From Deltaproteobacteria bacterium UBA4427 (lineage in GTDB: Bacteria; Myxococcota_A; UBA9160; UBA4427): 23,560 nucleotides of DNA. This document shows, one piece after another, positions 7,880 to 16,801 of the stretch. The notes under the pieces were generated by a model that saw nothing but the letters and a program-made list of their open reading frames with translations, ran no database searches and was not told the origin of the DNA. Position numbers and translations under genes: made by a program. Numbering within the stretch: the first letter of the stretch is position 1; every line of letters begins with the position of its first letter. The DNA is taken from assembly GCA_002390675.1 (NCBI GenBank), contig DGPZ01000176.1, forward strand, positions 1 through 23,560. The letters run 5' to 3'.

Positions 7880-10800
7880 TCAATCCAGTTGCCCGCCCGC
7901 CTGCCATCGGAGCAGGATGTCGCGCATGTTAGGCGAAACCTGGAAGCCACGCATTGCAGGGTTCGAATATTGCTCGGAACAATCGCCGATGTTGTAGATG
8001 TCTAATTCGTTGTTGATCAGACAACGGGAGCTGGTCGCAGAGCCGCGTTGGACGTAGGTTTTGAACTGAGCGGGCGAATGGCAGCCGCTGCAGTTGGCGG
8101 TGAATCCGTCGTTCGGGTTCGCTCCCGAGGAGAGTGGTGCTATGTCCGCGTCGAAGGAGACGTTCGTTCGCTCCGTGTTCGAGGTCGTTGCTGCCGTACT
8201 GCCATTTCGGCCATTTGAGGTCACTCGGTACGTGTACTCGGTGTCCGAGGGGAGTCCCGCGTCGGAGAATGAGTACGTCGTTGGGTTGCTGCCTGCGGGC
8301 GTGAGGGCTCTTGAAATTGGCGAGAAGACACCTGCCCCAATCTGCCGTTCTAGCGTATATCCGAAGTTGTCGATCGGGTCGGTTCCGAATTCGGGTGCTG
8401 CGAAGCTCACCTCGATAGTGTCCGTTGTTCCCGGGCTGGCGGTTGCAACGAGCGAACTCGCTGCGCCCACGTCCGTCACCACTGTGTTTGAAAAAGATAA
8501 ACTGGACTCGCCCGAGCCGTCGAATTGCAATACCGCGTATCGGTATTCTGAATTTTGCTCGATCGTTAGATCGTTGTAGGAAAGCGGCAGCGTTGCGCCG
8601 ACAGTAACGGGCATTTCTGATGTGGCGAAGTCGATATTCTCACGCGTTATGCGATAGCCAGTGGGCGTCACTGCCCCCCCTGGGCCCCATGTTACATCGA
8701 CCTGGGGACCGGCTTGCGCAGCGACTACGCTCTGAGGTACCGCGAGGGTGCTGACGTTGATCTCCGCGGAAGTCGCAGTTTCGGCACCGAGATTCGTAAC
8801 CACACGGTAACGATAGGCCGCGCCGGTCATGATCCCAGTGGTGTCTACGCAGGAGCACGTCGATAACGGGTTGTTCGTACAAGTCGCGGGACTCGGATCA
8901 CAGCCAACGACCGTCGCGAAGCCGTCGAATACGGGCCCATCGCGCTCAAGCGAGTAGCTGTCAGCTACGAAGGACGTTGGCACGGTCCATTTGATGGTCG
9001 GGGTTGTGCCGATCACGCTCTCGACGATTGGGGTGACGAGGATCGGCGGGATGTTGACTGTGATCATGCCGTTCCCGGCATCCATGTTGGCGTCGATGAT
9101 CTGATAGTCGAAGGTTGAGCTCACGCCAGCCAGCGCGGGAAATGAAATTCGGAATTCGCCTGTCCCGGGGTTGGGTGCGATCGGCACCACGTTAGGCTCG
9201 GCCGTTGCGAGGGTGAGGGGGAGATCGCCGAAGTTACCGACCGCGGACCGGCCCGGAATGATTTCGTCAAGGACGTTGATATCTAGACGTGAATCACCAG
9301 GGACGTAGGCCGCGTTAGAAGCTGTGAAGTCTCGGGGTTCGGGGAGCAGATTCGAAGCAAAGACGAGGCTCGAATCCGTACCGATGGCGCCAGAGGTCGC
9401 CTGAATTTCGAGGCTGACGTCGAAGCGGCAGGGCGACGAGTCGACGAGGAATGAAACTTGGGCACTTTGGGATCCGAAGAGTGCAAGGCTCGAAGGGCAT
9501 TCACTCCCGGTCGTCGAGACAGTCCATTGGAAGGTATCTGCAAAGGAACTCGCGCTGCCGTCGAGTGTGACGGCGGTCGGTATGAGGAAGCCGTTATTGT
9601 CGTCGGCGTTGATCTCCGAAATCAAGCTGACGGCGCCTAAGGAATCGAAGGTGTTTGCTCCGTTGGTTACTCTGACGACCGCCGCGGGATTGCCAGGGGT
9701 ACCGGCCGGCGCCATCGGGGATATGCCGAGTCCACCGATGTGCGTGCGGAGTTTCTCGGCGGCGGATTCGTCGTCGTTGAAGTCGATCCAGAATCGGTCG
9801 TAGGTGAGCCGCGCAGCGGGCATGATTCCGCGTTGGAAGACGTATTGCTCAAGCGTACCGCCGGAGACGTAGTCCCCACCGTCTTCCATCGGCCCGACAC
9901 CGATGAACTCGTTGTAGGTGTCGAAGTTCAGGTTGAGATTGTTCTGCTGCGTGTGGCACATCCGGCAGTTGCGAGCGAAGACTTTTTCGTAGAGATCGTC
10001 CTCGCCGGCCCAACCCATCGGAGCCATAGGCGGCTCCGAAAAGTCGTTGGTACCAAGGTCCGTAATGACTGCATGCGTATTGCTCGCATCGTCGATCGGC
10101 TCGGCTTCGGGAATCGTCGTTGTGCCGTACCAGCGATGAATTAGCCGAATCGGCGCTTCGAAGCGCTCAAGTGTCTCGGTTCGTTCCCCTGGGCTCGCGC
10201 CCTCTGCGGGGAGGTAGGTCGCGAGCACAGCCTCATTCATGCTCCGGAGGTCATCCTGCTGCGACTCGAAGGAGGCTGCGTCGAGTTGCGCCGCCGAAAA
10301 CTCGCCCGCGTTCAGAGAAGGATCAATTCGCGCGGCGTCCTCGGCCTGCGCATAGAGCAGCGAGTCGAGATCCCAGGGCATGAAAGTGGCGTCGAGGTCC
10401 GTGCTGCTGGCCGGGATGTCCGCGAGAACGCGGGTTGCCCGACTTACGGGATCGATCGGCCCGAAGTCCCGAATAAGATTGATGTCGCCATCGTGGCAAG
10501 CCGTGCAGACCCCGGGCAGGAAACGTTCTCCACGTCCATCGAAGTTTTGGCTGAGTGTTCGGACCATCTCGCCGTTCGCAGAGTCCGGTGAGTAGGCGTA
10601 GAACTTGACGATCTTGTCGGTCGCACTTGCGCCGGGCGCGTCGCACGCCCCGGTCGGCGCCGCGCTGTATTCCATCACAACCGTTGCAAATTCGCCGGAG
10701 CCCTTGATCAAGGATTCTAGGCTGGGATGGTTGACGACGAAGGAGTAGACGTTTCCAGCCGCGTCCTCTCGCACGTACATGTCGCGTCCGAAGCCGAGGT

Positions 10801-11950
10801 CGTAGTTGTTGACATAACGGGCGTGAAAGATGCTGGGGTCGGACAGGTCGGTCATGCCTGCCTGTATGCGCCAGCCATCGAGGGTGTCCGCCTGGCTCGA
10901 AGGGTCGATGCAGTCGTAGTAATTTTGAGCTGAAGCCTTCGATTCGATGCCGAGTTCGTGCCGCAGGCGTTCGACATCGATCGATACGACTGAACGGTCT
11001 GAGCTGAGGATCTCGTCTTCGGGAAGGCTACCTGTTGGCGGGCTTACCGGGTAGATGCGGTCGCCTTCTATGATGGCAACGGGCGGCTCTTCACGACCAC
11101 CGGCACGACCAACGAAAACCTGGAGCCCCGCGCTGCCCGTTACGCCTGTTAGGCTGATCTGGAGTTCGACATTCGCGTTGTCGATCTCTTCGAGTTCGAG
11201 TCGCCCGGCTCGCTCAGCCCCCTGGAACGACTTATTGATCTCGTCGAAATCGAGCAAGGGAACGGCAATTCGGAACCGGTCTTGGCCGGGGGCTTCGGGA
11301 TCGCTGGGCGGAAGGAACCCCGCCTCGATCTCGTCGCTTGCAGATAGAATGTCTTCGAGGGAAAGCGTATCGGTTCCGCCATCGCGCCGCGTCCAAGTCA
11401 CAATAGGGGTGACAGTCAGGGTATAGGAGGTGGTCGTTGCCACTGGGCCGGGCGCATCAGGAACGACGAAGAGATAGAAGTGCTCCGCCTCAGCTGACCT
11501 TGGATCGCGAAGAAACGCGTTTTCATCGCTGATCGGATTGACTTCGATCATCACTGTGTCGGTCTCGGTCCGCCCGTTCACGTCCGTCGTCGTGAGTCGA
11601 AACTCAAGGGTCTCGCGAGTCGCGACGGAGGGTGCCGAGAATACGCGGCTCGAGACATCTCGCTCGAAGAGCTCGACGACTGGGTCGCCCGAACCCACGA
11701 TCTGCTCCCATACGAACGTGAAGATCGGTGCGGCGGTGCTATCGCTATCTTTGCCGGATAGGACTACGTCGGAACCACTGCGAGCCTGGTACGCGCCAGC
11801 GACGGGCTCTCCTAAGCCGATCGCAGCGGCTACCGCGACCTGGCTTCCATCGCTCTGATTGTCCACATCGCTAAGGCAGCTGGTCGCGAAAATCGCGAGG
11901 GCAAGCATGGGCAACAACAGGGCAGGCCGGTACGCCGAGGCGAGGGGCAT
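7880..11950 (-). CDS. Giant multi-domain lipoprotein with three c-type haem sites
   Basis: The 1356-residue protein has a lipoprotein-like signal (LALAIFATSC, Cys25). A GGAG lies 5 nt before the ATG. Reading along it: a PKD/Ig-like module (about 35-145, with a VVLSGKDSDS motif); a central cytochrome region (about 330-750) with C482-T-A-C-H486 and C662-R-M-C-H666, the latter followed by a possible distal Met in RGIMPAARL; a second Ig-like module (about 755-865, VTLDGSAS); a strand-rich linker; three FN3-like repeats (about 970-1275); and a third haem site, C1287-S-G-C-H1291, near the C-terminus. Such a protein should sit on the outer membrane or cell surface and move electrons, or act as a haem enzyme. 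The barrel gene follows it on the same strand. I know of no named family with this full domain order. The minus-strand region upstream (11951-12172) contains no clear promoter. Confidence 0.85.
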   Translation of the reverse strand: MPLASAYRPALLLPMLALAIFATSCLSDVDNQSDGSQVAVAAAIGLGEPVAGAYQARSGSDVVLSGKDSDSTAAPIFTFVWEQIVGSGDPVVELFERDVSSRVFSAPSVATRETLEFRLTTTDVNGRTETDTVMIEVNPISDENAFLRDPRSAEAEHFYLFVVPDAPGPVATTTSYTLTVTPIVTWTRRDGGTDTLSLEDILSASDEIEAGFLPPSDPEAPGQDRFRIAVPLLDFDEINKSFQGAERAGRLELEEIDNANVELQISLTGVTGSAGLQVFVGRAGGREEPPVAIIEGDRIYPVSPPTGSLPEDEILSSDRSVVSIDVERLRHELGIESKASAQNYYDCIDPSSQADTLDGWRIQAGMTDLSDPSIFHARYVNNYDLGFGRDMYVREDAAGNVYSFVVNHPSLESLIKGSGEFATVVMEYSAAPTGACDAPGASATDKIVKFYAYSPDSANGEMVRTLSQNFDGRGERFLPGVCTACHDGDINLIRDFGPIDPVSRATRVLADIPASSTDLDATFMPWDLDSLLYAQAEDAARIDPSLNAGEFSAAQLDAASFESQQDDLRSMNEAVLATYLPAEGASPGERTETLERFEAPIRLIHRWYGTTTIPEAEPIDDASNTHAVITDLGTNDFSEPPMAPMGWAGEDDLYEKVFARNCRMCHTQQNNLNLNFDTYNEFIGVGPMEDGGDYVSGGTLEQYVFQRGIMPAARLTYDRFWIDFNDDESAAEKLRTHIGGLGISPMAPAGTPGNPAAVVRVTNGANTFDSLGAVSLISEINADDNNGFLIPTAVTLDGSASSFADTFQWTVSTTGSECPSSLALFGSQSAQVSFLVDSSPCRFDVSLEIQATSGAIGTDSSLVFASNLLPEPRDFTASNAAYVPGDSRLDINVLDEIIPGRSAVGNFGDLPLTLATAEPNVVPIAPNPGTGEFRISFPALAGVSSTFDYQIIDANMDAGNGMITVNIPPILVTPIVESVIGTTPTIKWTVPTSFVADSYSLERDGPVFDGFATVVGCDPSPATCTNNPLSTCSCVDTTGIMTGAAYRYRVVTNLGAETATSAEINVSTLAVPQSVVAAQAGPQVDVTWGPGGAVTPTGYRITRENIDFATSEMPVTVGATLPLSYNDLTIEQNSEYRYAVLQFDGSGESSLSFSNTVVTDVGAASSLVATASPGTTDTIEVSFAAPEFGTDPIDNFGYTLERQIGAGVFSPISRALTPAGSNPTTYSFSDAGLPSDTEYTYRVTSNGRNGSTAATTSNTERTNVSFDADIAPLSSGANPNDGFTANCSGCHSPAQFKTYVQRGSATSSRCLINNELDIYNIGDCSEQYSNPAMRGFQVSPNMRDILLRWQAGGQLD

Positions 11951-12172
11951 GATGACTCCACAGGTTCCAAAAGGTTCAGGCGGTAAATTCTATGCAACGC
12001 GGCAATCGCGACTGGACAATAACGAACTATTTAGCCGAGCAGACTCCCGTGTCTATGACTATGCCGAGCGTTCGAAGTGACGGAATGTCAAGGCTGGGTC
12101 GATCGATTCGTTTCGCTTCCACAACCCGAATCCTCGACACTGACCGGGTTTATTCCACGCCTCGGTTTGAGT
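11951..12172. other. Intergenic leader of the haem lipoprotein gene
   Basis: This 222-nt stretch separates the stop of the caspase-like gene from the haem lipoprotein start; both lie on the minus strand. It holds the GGAG ribosome site (11956-11959). A TAGAAT on the minus strand (11987-11992) could be a -10 element about 37 nt before the ATG, but no matching -35 is present at normal spacing. No gene is visible. Confidence 0.4.
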
Positions 12173-13930
12173 TTAGATCCCATCGCTTGCTACGAAATAA
12201 AAGTCGCCGTCGCTTTGATGTCCGGCAGCCCGAATGACTCTGAGCTCTGGCTCCTGCTCGAGGCCGACTGCCGCGAGGCCTGCGTACATGCGGTCAAAGA
12301 TCCGGCCATATAATTCGATCACGGACATCGGGCCCTCAGAACCCTCAAGGATGTCGATGAAAGCGCTGGCAAAGACAGAGTGTTGCGAATCCGGGCCGGT
12401 CGTATCGAGCACCGGGGAGTTCCCTCCGGAGGCGAGTACGAATCGACTCTTTCGCTGGAGCTTTCGATCAAATGCTTTTTGCGACAAAGCAGGCAACCCG
12501 GTCACGGGCCCGATCGGAAGATCGGTGGAGAAGACCCCGCCATAACACGAATCCGCAATGACGAGCGCGCGTCGAGCATCCGACGTGTCTAGATGGTCCG
12601 TGACCCACCAGTTGTCCACCCAGTTCACGTCCTGATCCTTGTCCGCATTCGTGGGCAGCCAGAATCCGCGCATCCGCGAGCGGTCCACTTTGGTTCGCAT
12701 CTCTCCGTGGCCCGCGAAATAGATTAGGAGGTTATCTTCTGCTCGGGCGGTCTTTGCAAGGTTGTAGATCGCTCGCTTAATGGCTTCCTCATCGGCGTCG
12801 AGGATCAGCTGTGTGGAAAATCCAAATCGATCGCTTAACAACGCGGCGATCCTTTCAGCATCGTTATGCGGCGTCTCAAGGTCGGGAAGCAGTTCGTATT
12901 CGTTGTTTCCGATTACGAGGGCGAAATAGCGACCCATCGACTTGCTTCGCATCTTGCCCGCCGGGAGATCAGGGAAATCAAATGTCAGTGGGCGAGGCCC
13001 AGTGGCTGGATCAACGAGTCGGTAGGTCGGAAGTTTCGCGAGCTGGGCTTCGCGTTCGGCGAGCTGCGCGCTGAGTTGAGTCGTCAGCGATTCGAGCGCA
13101 GAAATGCGATCGCGCCCGCTGCTGCCGGACTGCGCGATCTTGACCTGGAGCGTATCAACCTGTTTCTGCAGCGCGTCGCGTTGGATATTTAGCGCGACCA
13201 TCTCATCGGAGAGGCTTTCCTTGAGCTCCTCGATTTGCGTGTAGGATTCCGAGGACAGCATCAAAGCGTCTTCACCGACGCCGGATGCGCGTCGATACAA
13301 TTCGAGCGAAGCCAACATATCTTGCTCGACGCCGAGGCCTTTCTCGTAGAGGATGGCAAGGGCGTACATGGACTCGGTACTCCCCTGGTCCACCGCCGCC
13401 TGGTACCAGCGCGCCGCTTTCTCGTAGTTCGGTTCGGCCCCCATAAACCCTTCGTAGAGTAGGCCCAGGCGATGTTGAGCCGCCTTGTCGCCGGACTCGG
13501 CGAAGGGCAACCATTTCTCGATTACAGTATTCGGGGAGGTCGGATCAAAAGCGATAAATGTGCCGCCCATCGACGCGCACTCGAATTCGGTCGTACGGGT
13601 CATTCGCGGTTGCTCTTGGTAGATCATTCCGCGCCCCATCTGCCGCACTGCGCCCTCGACGATACAATCGACGATATCGAGCTCCGAGAGAGCGACACGG
13701 CGGTCGAGTACGCGAGCCCCTTCCCCGGTGGGTACCGACCCGCAACCGATCCACGCCAGACTGATGACCCCTGAGATCAAGATTGATAACGCACGAGACG
13801 CGCGGGAGACACGAATGGCTCGATCGGTAAACGCAGAGCAATCGTCGGAGGCCGCTGCCGCGGTTTGGCGAGGCACGCCTTTTTCGCGATTGATCGATCG
13901 AGTGGGAAAGTTCGTCGTACTGCTGTTCAT
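12173..13930 (-). CDS. Membrane-anchored caspase-like (C14) protein with Sel1 repeats
   Basis: Numbered from the ATG at 13930 (585 aa). A long N-terminal extension is followed by a hydrophobic segment, SILISGVISLAWIGC, ending at Cys63, either a non-standard lipobox (Trp at -3) or a membrane anchor. Next come two Sel1-type repeats (DKAAQHRLGLLYEGFMG and STESMYALAILYEKGLG), then a coiled coil of about 80 residues rich in Glu, Gln and Leu, and then the peptidase C14 domain. The catalytic His is H408 in YFAGHGE and the Cys is C462 in ADSCYGG, with the domain start marked by YFALVIGNNEY. Bacterial caspase homologues of this type cut after Arg/Lys or Asp in various signalling and defence settings, but the substrate here is unknown. 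The start is uncertain: a TTG at 13984 is in frame, and no good alternative lies closer to the anchor. The 5' end overlaps the divergent hydrolase gene. Confidence 0.85.
   Translation of the reverse strand: MNSSTTNFPTRSINREKGVPRQTAAAASDDCSAFTDRAIRVSRASRALSILISGVISLAWIGCGSVPTGEGARVLDRRVALSELDIVDCIVEGAVRQMGRGMIYQEQPRMTRTTEFECASMGGTFIAFDPTSPNTVIEKWLPFAESGDKAAQHRLGLLYEGFMGAEPNYEKAARWYQAAVDQGSTESMYALAILYEKGLGVEQDMLASLELYRRASGVGEDALMLSSESYTQIEELKESLSDEMVALNIQRDALQKQVDTLQVKIAQSGSSGRDRISALESLTTQLSAQLAEREAQLAKLPTYRLVDPATGPRPLTFDFPDLPAGKMRSKSMGRYFALVIGNNEYELLPDLETPHNDAERIAALLSDRFGFSTQLILDADEEAIKRAIYNLAKTARAEDNLLIYFAGHGEMRTKVDRSRMRGFWLPTNADKDQDVNWVDNWWVTDHLDTSDARRALVIADSCYGGVFSTDLPIGPVTGLPALSQKAFDRKLQRKSRFVLASGGNSPVLDTTGPDSQHSVFASAFIDILEGSEGPMSVIELYGRIFDRMYAGLAAVGLEQEPELRVIRAAGHQSDGDFYFVASDGI
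13804..13808 (+). promoter_or_regulatory. Candidate ribosome binding site of the alpha/beta hydrolase gene
   Basis: GGGAG, 6 nt before the ATG at 13815. It favours this start over the GTG at 13902, which has no visible ribosome site but would give a more ordinary lipoprotein signal. Confidence 0.5.
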
Positions 13931-14777
13931 GGCGATGTCTCTCTCATGGGTGGGCTGTCGATTCGCAGATTCTAGCCACACCAAGGACGAAAGGGGACTG
14001 GTGAGCAGTGCGACAAGGCTGGAACGTCATTTCGTACAATCGTCGCCTTTCGGTCACTTCGTGTTTTCCAAGGCCCTGTGCGTCGAGTCCGAGCCCACCT
14101 TTGTCTTTATCGAGGGCGACGGTCGATCGTGGATTCGTGGTGGTCGCGTCTCCGAAGACCCATCGCCCACACGTGCGATCGCGCTCGAACTTGTCGAGGC
14201 AGAGCCGTCGTGTGCCTTGGCCGTGTCCCGGCCCTGCACGTTTGGTCTCGCCGCATCAGATCCCGCGTGTGAGCCAGCGGTCTGGACACTGCGTCGCTAT
14301 TCAGAGGACGCGATACGGAGTGTTGTGTCGGTGATCGAGCGTGAGGTTCCTTCCGATCGACGGTTTGTCGTGGTCGGCGTAAGCGGTGGTGGATTGATTG
14401 CGGCTCATGTTGCGGCGCGCGTGCCTCGCGTTGCGGGACTCGTCACGTTGGGCGCGAACTTGGATCTCTCCGCTTGGCTCGATCGACATGGCTACACGCG
14501 TGAGATCCTCGGATATTCGCCGCCCCTCGAATTCCCGCTGCGGCCGGGCCTGGTCGTGCTCCATGTCGTCGGGGAGGCTGATGAGGTCGTTCCGCCTCAA
14601 CTCACGGCGGAGCTGGTGGAGAGGAACGGGGACGGCGTGATCTTGTCCCTGCCTGGGGCGGATCACACCTGCTGTTGGGGGGATTCATGGCCGAAGATCC
14701 GCGATCGATTTGAGCATTTGAGTCGTGAACTAAAGAATGTGCACCCCCCAGTTGGATCCGGCCCTGGTCTGCCCTGA
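13815..14777 (+). CDS. Alpha/beta hydrolase lipoprotein
   Basis: Numbered from the ATG at 13815 (320 aa). An extension of about 29 residues precedes a lipoprotein-type signal, KFVVLLFMAMSLSWVGC. Starting at the in-frame GTG at 13902 would leave exactly this signal (MGKFVVLL...), so the true start is undecided. The body is an alpha/beta hydrolase: the nucleophile elbow is GVSGGG with Ser190, the acid is probably Asp256 in GEADEVVPP, and the His is His284 in GADHTCCW, all in the expected order. The N-terminal half has a Cys-containing segment (SRPCTFGLAASDPACEPA) that may form disulphides outside the cell. The likely role is an esterase, peptidase or lipase anchored in the envelope, with no substrate suggested. 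It is divergent from the caspase-like gene and shares its 5' region. Confidence 0.82.
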   Translation: MARSVNAEQSSEAAAAVWRGTPFSRLIDRVGKFVVLLFMAMSLSWVGCRFADSSHTKDERGLVSSATRLERHFVQSSPFGHFVFSKALCVESEPTFVFIEGDGRSWIRGGRVSEDPSPTRAIALELVEAEPSCALAVSRPCTFGLAASDPACEPAVWTLRRYSEDAIRSVVSVIEREVPSDRRFVVVGVSGGGLIAAHVAARVPRVAGLVTLGANLDLSAWLDRHGYTREILGYSPPLEFPLRPGLVVLHVVGEADEVVPPQLTAELVERNGDGVILSLPGADHTCCWGDSWPKIRDRFEHLSRELKNVHPPVGSGPGLP

Positions 14778-14971
14778 TACCGCAAGGATTCTCAGGTGTT
14801 CTCTGTATCGCACCGCTCGCCCTATTCGCGCGACCCACCGCGGGCCTTCAACTTGCGAGTGGGTTGGCCTAGCAGTCGACCAATGTATTTTCTTCCACCC
14901 TATCGAATTCCGGAATCATTGAATTACTTCTGTATCAAAAATGGGACTCGGACAGAGCGGCGGACGGGGGC

Positions 14972-16801
14972 TCAACAGTTGATGTCGAGGTCGATTCGTA
15001 GCTGATCCAGCTCTTCTCGCCGATATTCTAGATCCGGAAGAACACATAGCGGCGCCCCGAATCGGCTCCGTTGTTGACTCCGCGGTAGGTTCGTCGCATC
15101 TATTTCGAGCAGGGCATCCGCGGCGCTCTGCGCCTCGACATCGAGGATCTCGGAAGCGCCCGCGCTGGCCGCCTCTGTGGCAGACTTAAAGTCGGCCCAG
15201 ACTAGGCTGTAGTTCACCGGGTCGGACGGCAATGTCTCACGGAGGAACCGTGCCATGCGTTCCGATGCCCCTTCGTGCATAGGGTCTGTCTCGAGCGCCT
15301 GGATTAACAGGCCCCGCGCCGCGCCGGGGTCGTCGTCTTCGATGTTGGTCGCTTCGAGGAAGAGCTGAATCGCGACCTGTTGATCGGCATCGCTAACTCG
15401 ATTGGCATCTTTCCCTTCTTGCAGGCCCACCAGTCCGGCTGCAGCGACGCCCGCTGATGTCAGTAGAACCAATGCCGAAACGACCCATTTCCGGCGCCGC
15501 AGGGCGGGACTCACGCCTCGCCAGATCTTGGAAACGTTCGCCTCGCGCGTTTCGCGTTCGGGGTGAAGCGATCTTTCGAGGACCTGTCGGTAACGACGCG
15601 GAATTCTCGACAGACTCGACGGCAGCCGTTCACGTTTGCCATCCCGGTCCTGGGCCTTTTCCCCGGTGAAACACTCGTAAAGGACACAACCCAGGGAAAA
15701 GACGTCATCGGAGGGATGGGGCTCCGCGCCGACTCGTTGTTCGGGACTGCCGTAGCTAGCGGAGTAGCCGCGGATGGCTGTGGCCGATCCTACGAGTTGA
15801 GAGATGCCGAGGTCCAGCACCTTCACTGTGCCGTCGTCGCATAGGTAGATGTTTTCGGGCTTGATGTCCGAATGGACAAGATCTTGCTCGTGGCAATAGG
15901 CGAGGGCGTTACAGAGTTGCTCCGTGATGTGGTCGACTTCTTCGATCGATAGCAACGGGTGGCCTGCACGAAAACTGAGGTGTGCGGTGGCGAGGCGTTG
16001 TTGCAGAGTCTCGCCACTCAATAGTTCCATCGTGATGAACGCGAACCCGCCATCGAGATTGAGCTCGAACACACGAAGGATGTTAGGGTGAGACACATGA
16101 TGGCTACGACTCACTTCCTGGATGAGCACGTCAAGTCGATCGCCGATCCGCTTCTTCTCGAGTACTTTGATGGCGATTCGCGCAGCTTCGTCACTGGATG
16201 CTTTCAACTCGTCGACCGCTTCATATACGGCGCCGAATCCGCCCGCCCCGATCTTGCGTCCAACGAGGAATCGATTCAATAATTTCGTGCCCGTGAGCGC
16301 GTCGCCGGGCAGCGAGACTGTTCCTGTTTCTTGGCTTGCACCGGGCGTTGATGGCGTTGATGGCGGTGTCTCGTCGACACGCCGGGTAGCCTTTGGGCCC
16401 GACGGCGATGGGTTTTCACGCGTAGTCGGACGAGGTGTCGAGGAAGGCGTAGATGGAATGATAGAAGAAGGGGGCGACTCTGATGCGGCGATGACCGTCG
16501 CATCCGCTTTCGACTCGGCGAGCTGGGTAGGGACCTCCTCAATGGGTGTTTCCGCGAGGATGGTCTCGGCGTCTTCTGGATCAGTGGCGGGCGGTGAGGG
16601 TGTCGTCCGCTCGTCCGCTGTGGCCTCGTGATGCGATGAAGACACTCCCGCGCCCGGCGGCAGATTCGAGATCTTTGCGTCGGATGGGTCGGCGCTCTCC
16701 GCTGACACCGATGATTGTGAGTCGGTCGCAGCGTTGTCGCCGGCAATCCGGGTCTCGTCTTCATCGTTCGCGGTGTTTTGGCGCTGATCGTCTTCCGTCA
16801 A
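14972..16801 (-). CDS. Transmembrane Ser/Thr protein kinase, non-RD type
   Basis: I take the TTG at 16801 as the start because AGGA lies 9 nt upstream and no ATG is near. The first 170 or so residues are a disordered Ser/Thr/Pro/Glu-rich region. The kinase domain follows: Gly loop GAGGFG (185-190), Lys212 in AIKVLEKK, helix-C Glu229, catalytic loop HSDIKPEN with Asp312, metal site DLG (Asp330) in place of DFG, and an SPEQR motif. The Arg that normally precedes the catalytic Asp is Ser311, so activation-loop phosphorylation is unlikely to work in the usual way. One membrane helix (about 440-462) follows, then a C-terminal domain of about 145 residues outside the cytoplasm with helical, TPR-like features (ARGLLIQALETDPMHEGA) and a Cys at the very end. 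It is a Hanks-type kinase sensing envelope signals, with targets unknown. It lies 211 nt downstream of the ABC ATPase gene on the same strand and could be separate from that operon. Confidence 0.88.
   Translation of the reverse strand: MTEDDQRQNTANDEDETRIAGDNAATDSQSSVSAESADPSDAKISNLPPGAGVSSSHHEATADERTTPSPPATDPEDAETILAETPIEEVPTQLAESKADATVIAASESPPSSIIPSTPSSTPRPTTRENPSPSGPKATRRVDETPPSTPSTPGASQETGTVSLPGDALTGTKLLNRFLVGRKIGAGGFGAVYEAVDELKASSDEAARIAIKVLEKKRIGDRLDVLIQEVSRSHHVSHPNILRVFELNLDGGFAFITMELLSGETLQQRLATAHLSFRAGHPLLSIEEVDHITEQLCNALAYCHEQDLVHSDIKPENIYLCDDGTVKVLDLGISQLVGSATAIRGYSASYGSPEQRVGAEPHPSDDVFSLGCVLYECFTGEKAQDRDGKRERLPSSLSRIPRRYRQVLERSLHPERETREANVSKIWRGVSPALRRRKWVVSALVLLTSAGVAAAGLVGLQEGKDANRVSDADQQVAIQLFLEATNIEDDDPGAARGLLIQALETDPMHEGASERMARFLRETLPSDPVNYSLVWADFKSATEAASAGASEILDVEAQSAADALLEIDATNLPRSQQRSRFGAPLCVLPDLEYRREELDQLRIDLDINC

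Noticed and set aside
7803..7907. Longer barrel-protein frame starting at 7907
   Set aside because: It would overlap the upstream gene and put 34 basic residues before the signal peptide. The start at 7805 has a good ribosome site.
12086..12091. Perfect TTGACA on the minus strand upstream of the haem lipoprotein gene
   Set aside because: No acceptable -10 hexamer occurs 16-18 nt downstream; the nearest candidate (CATAGT) is 22 nt away.
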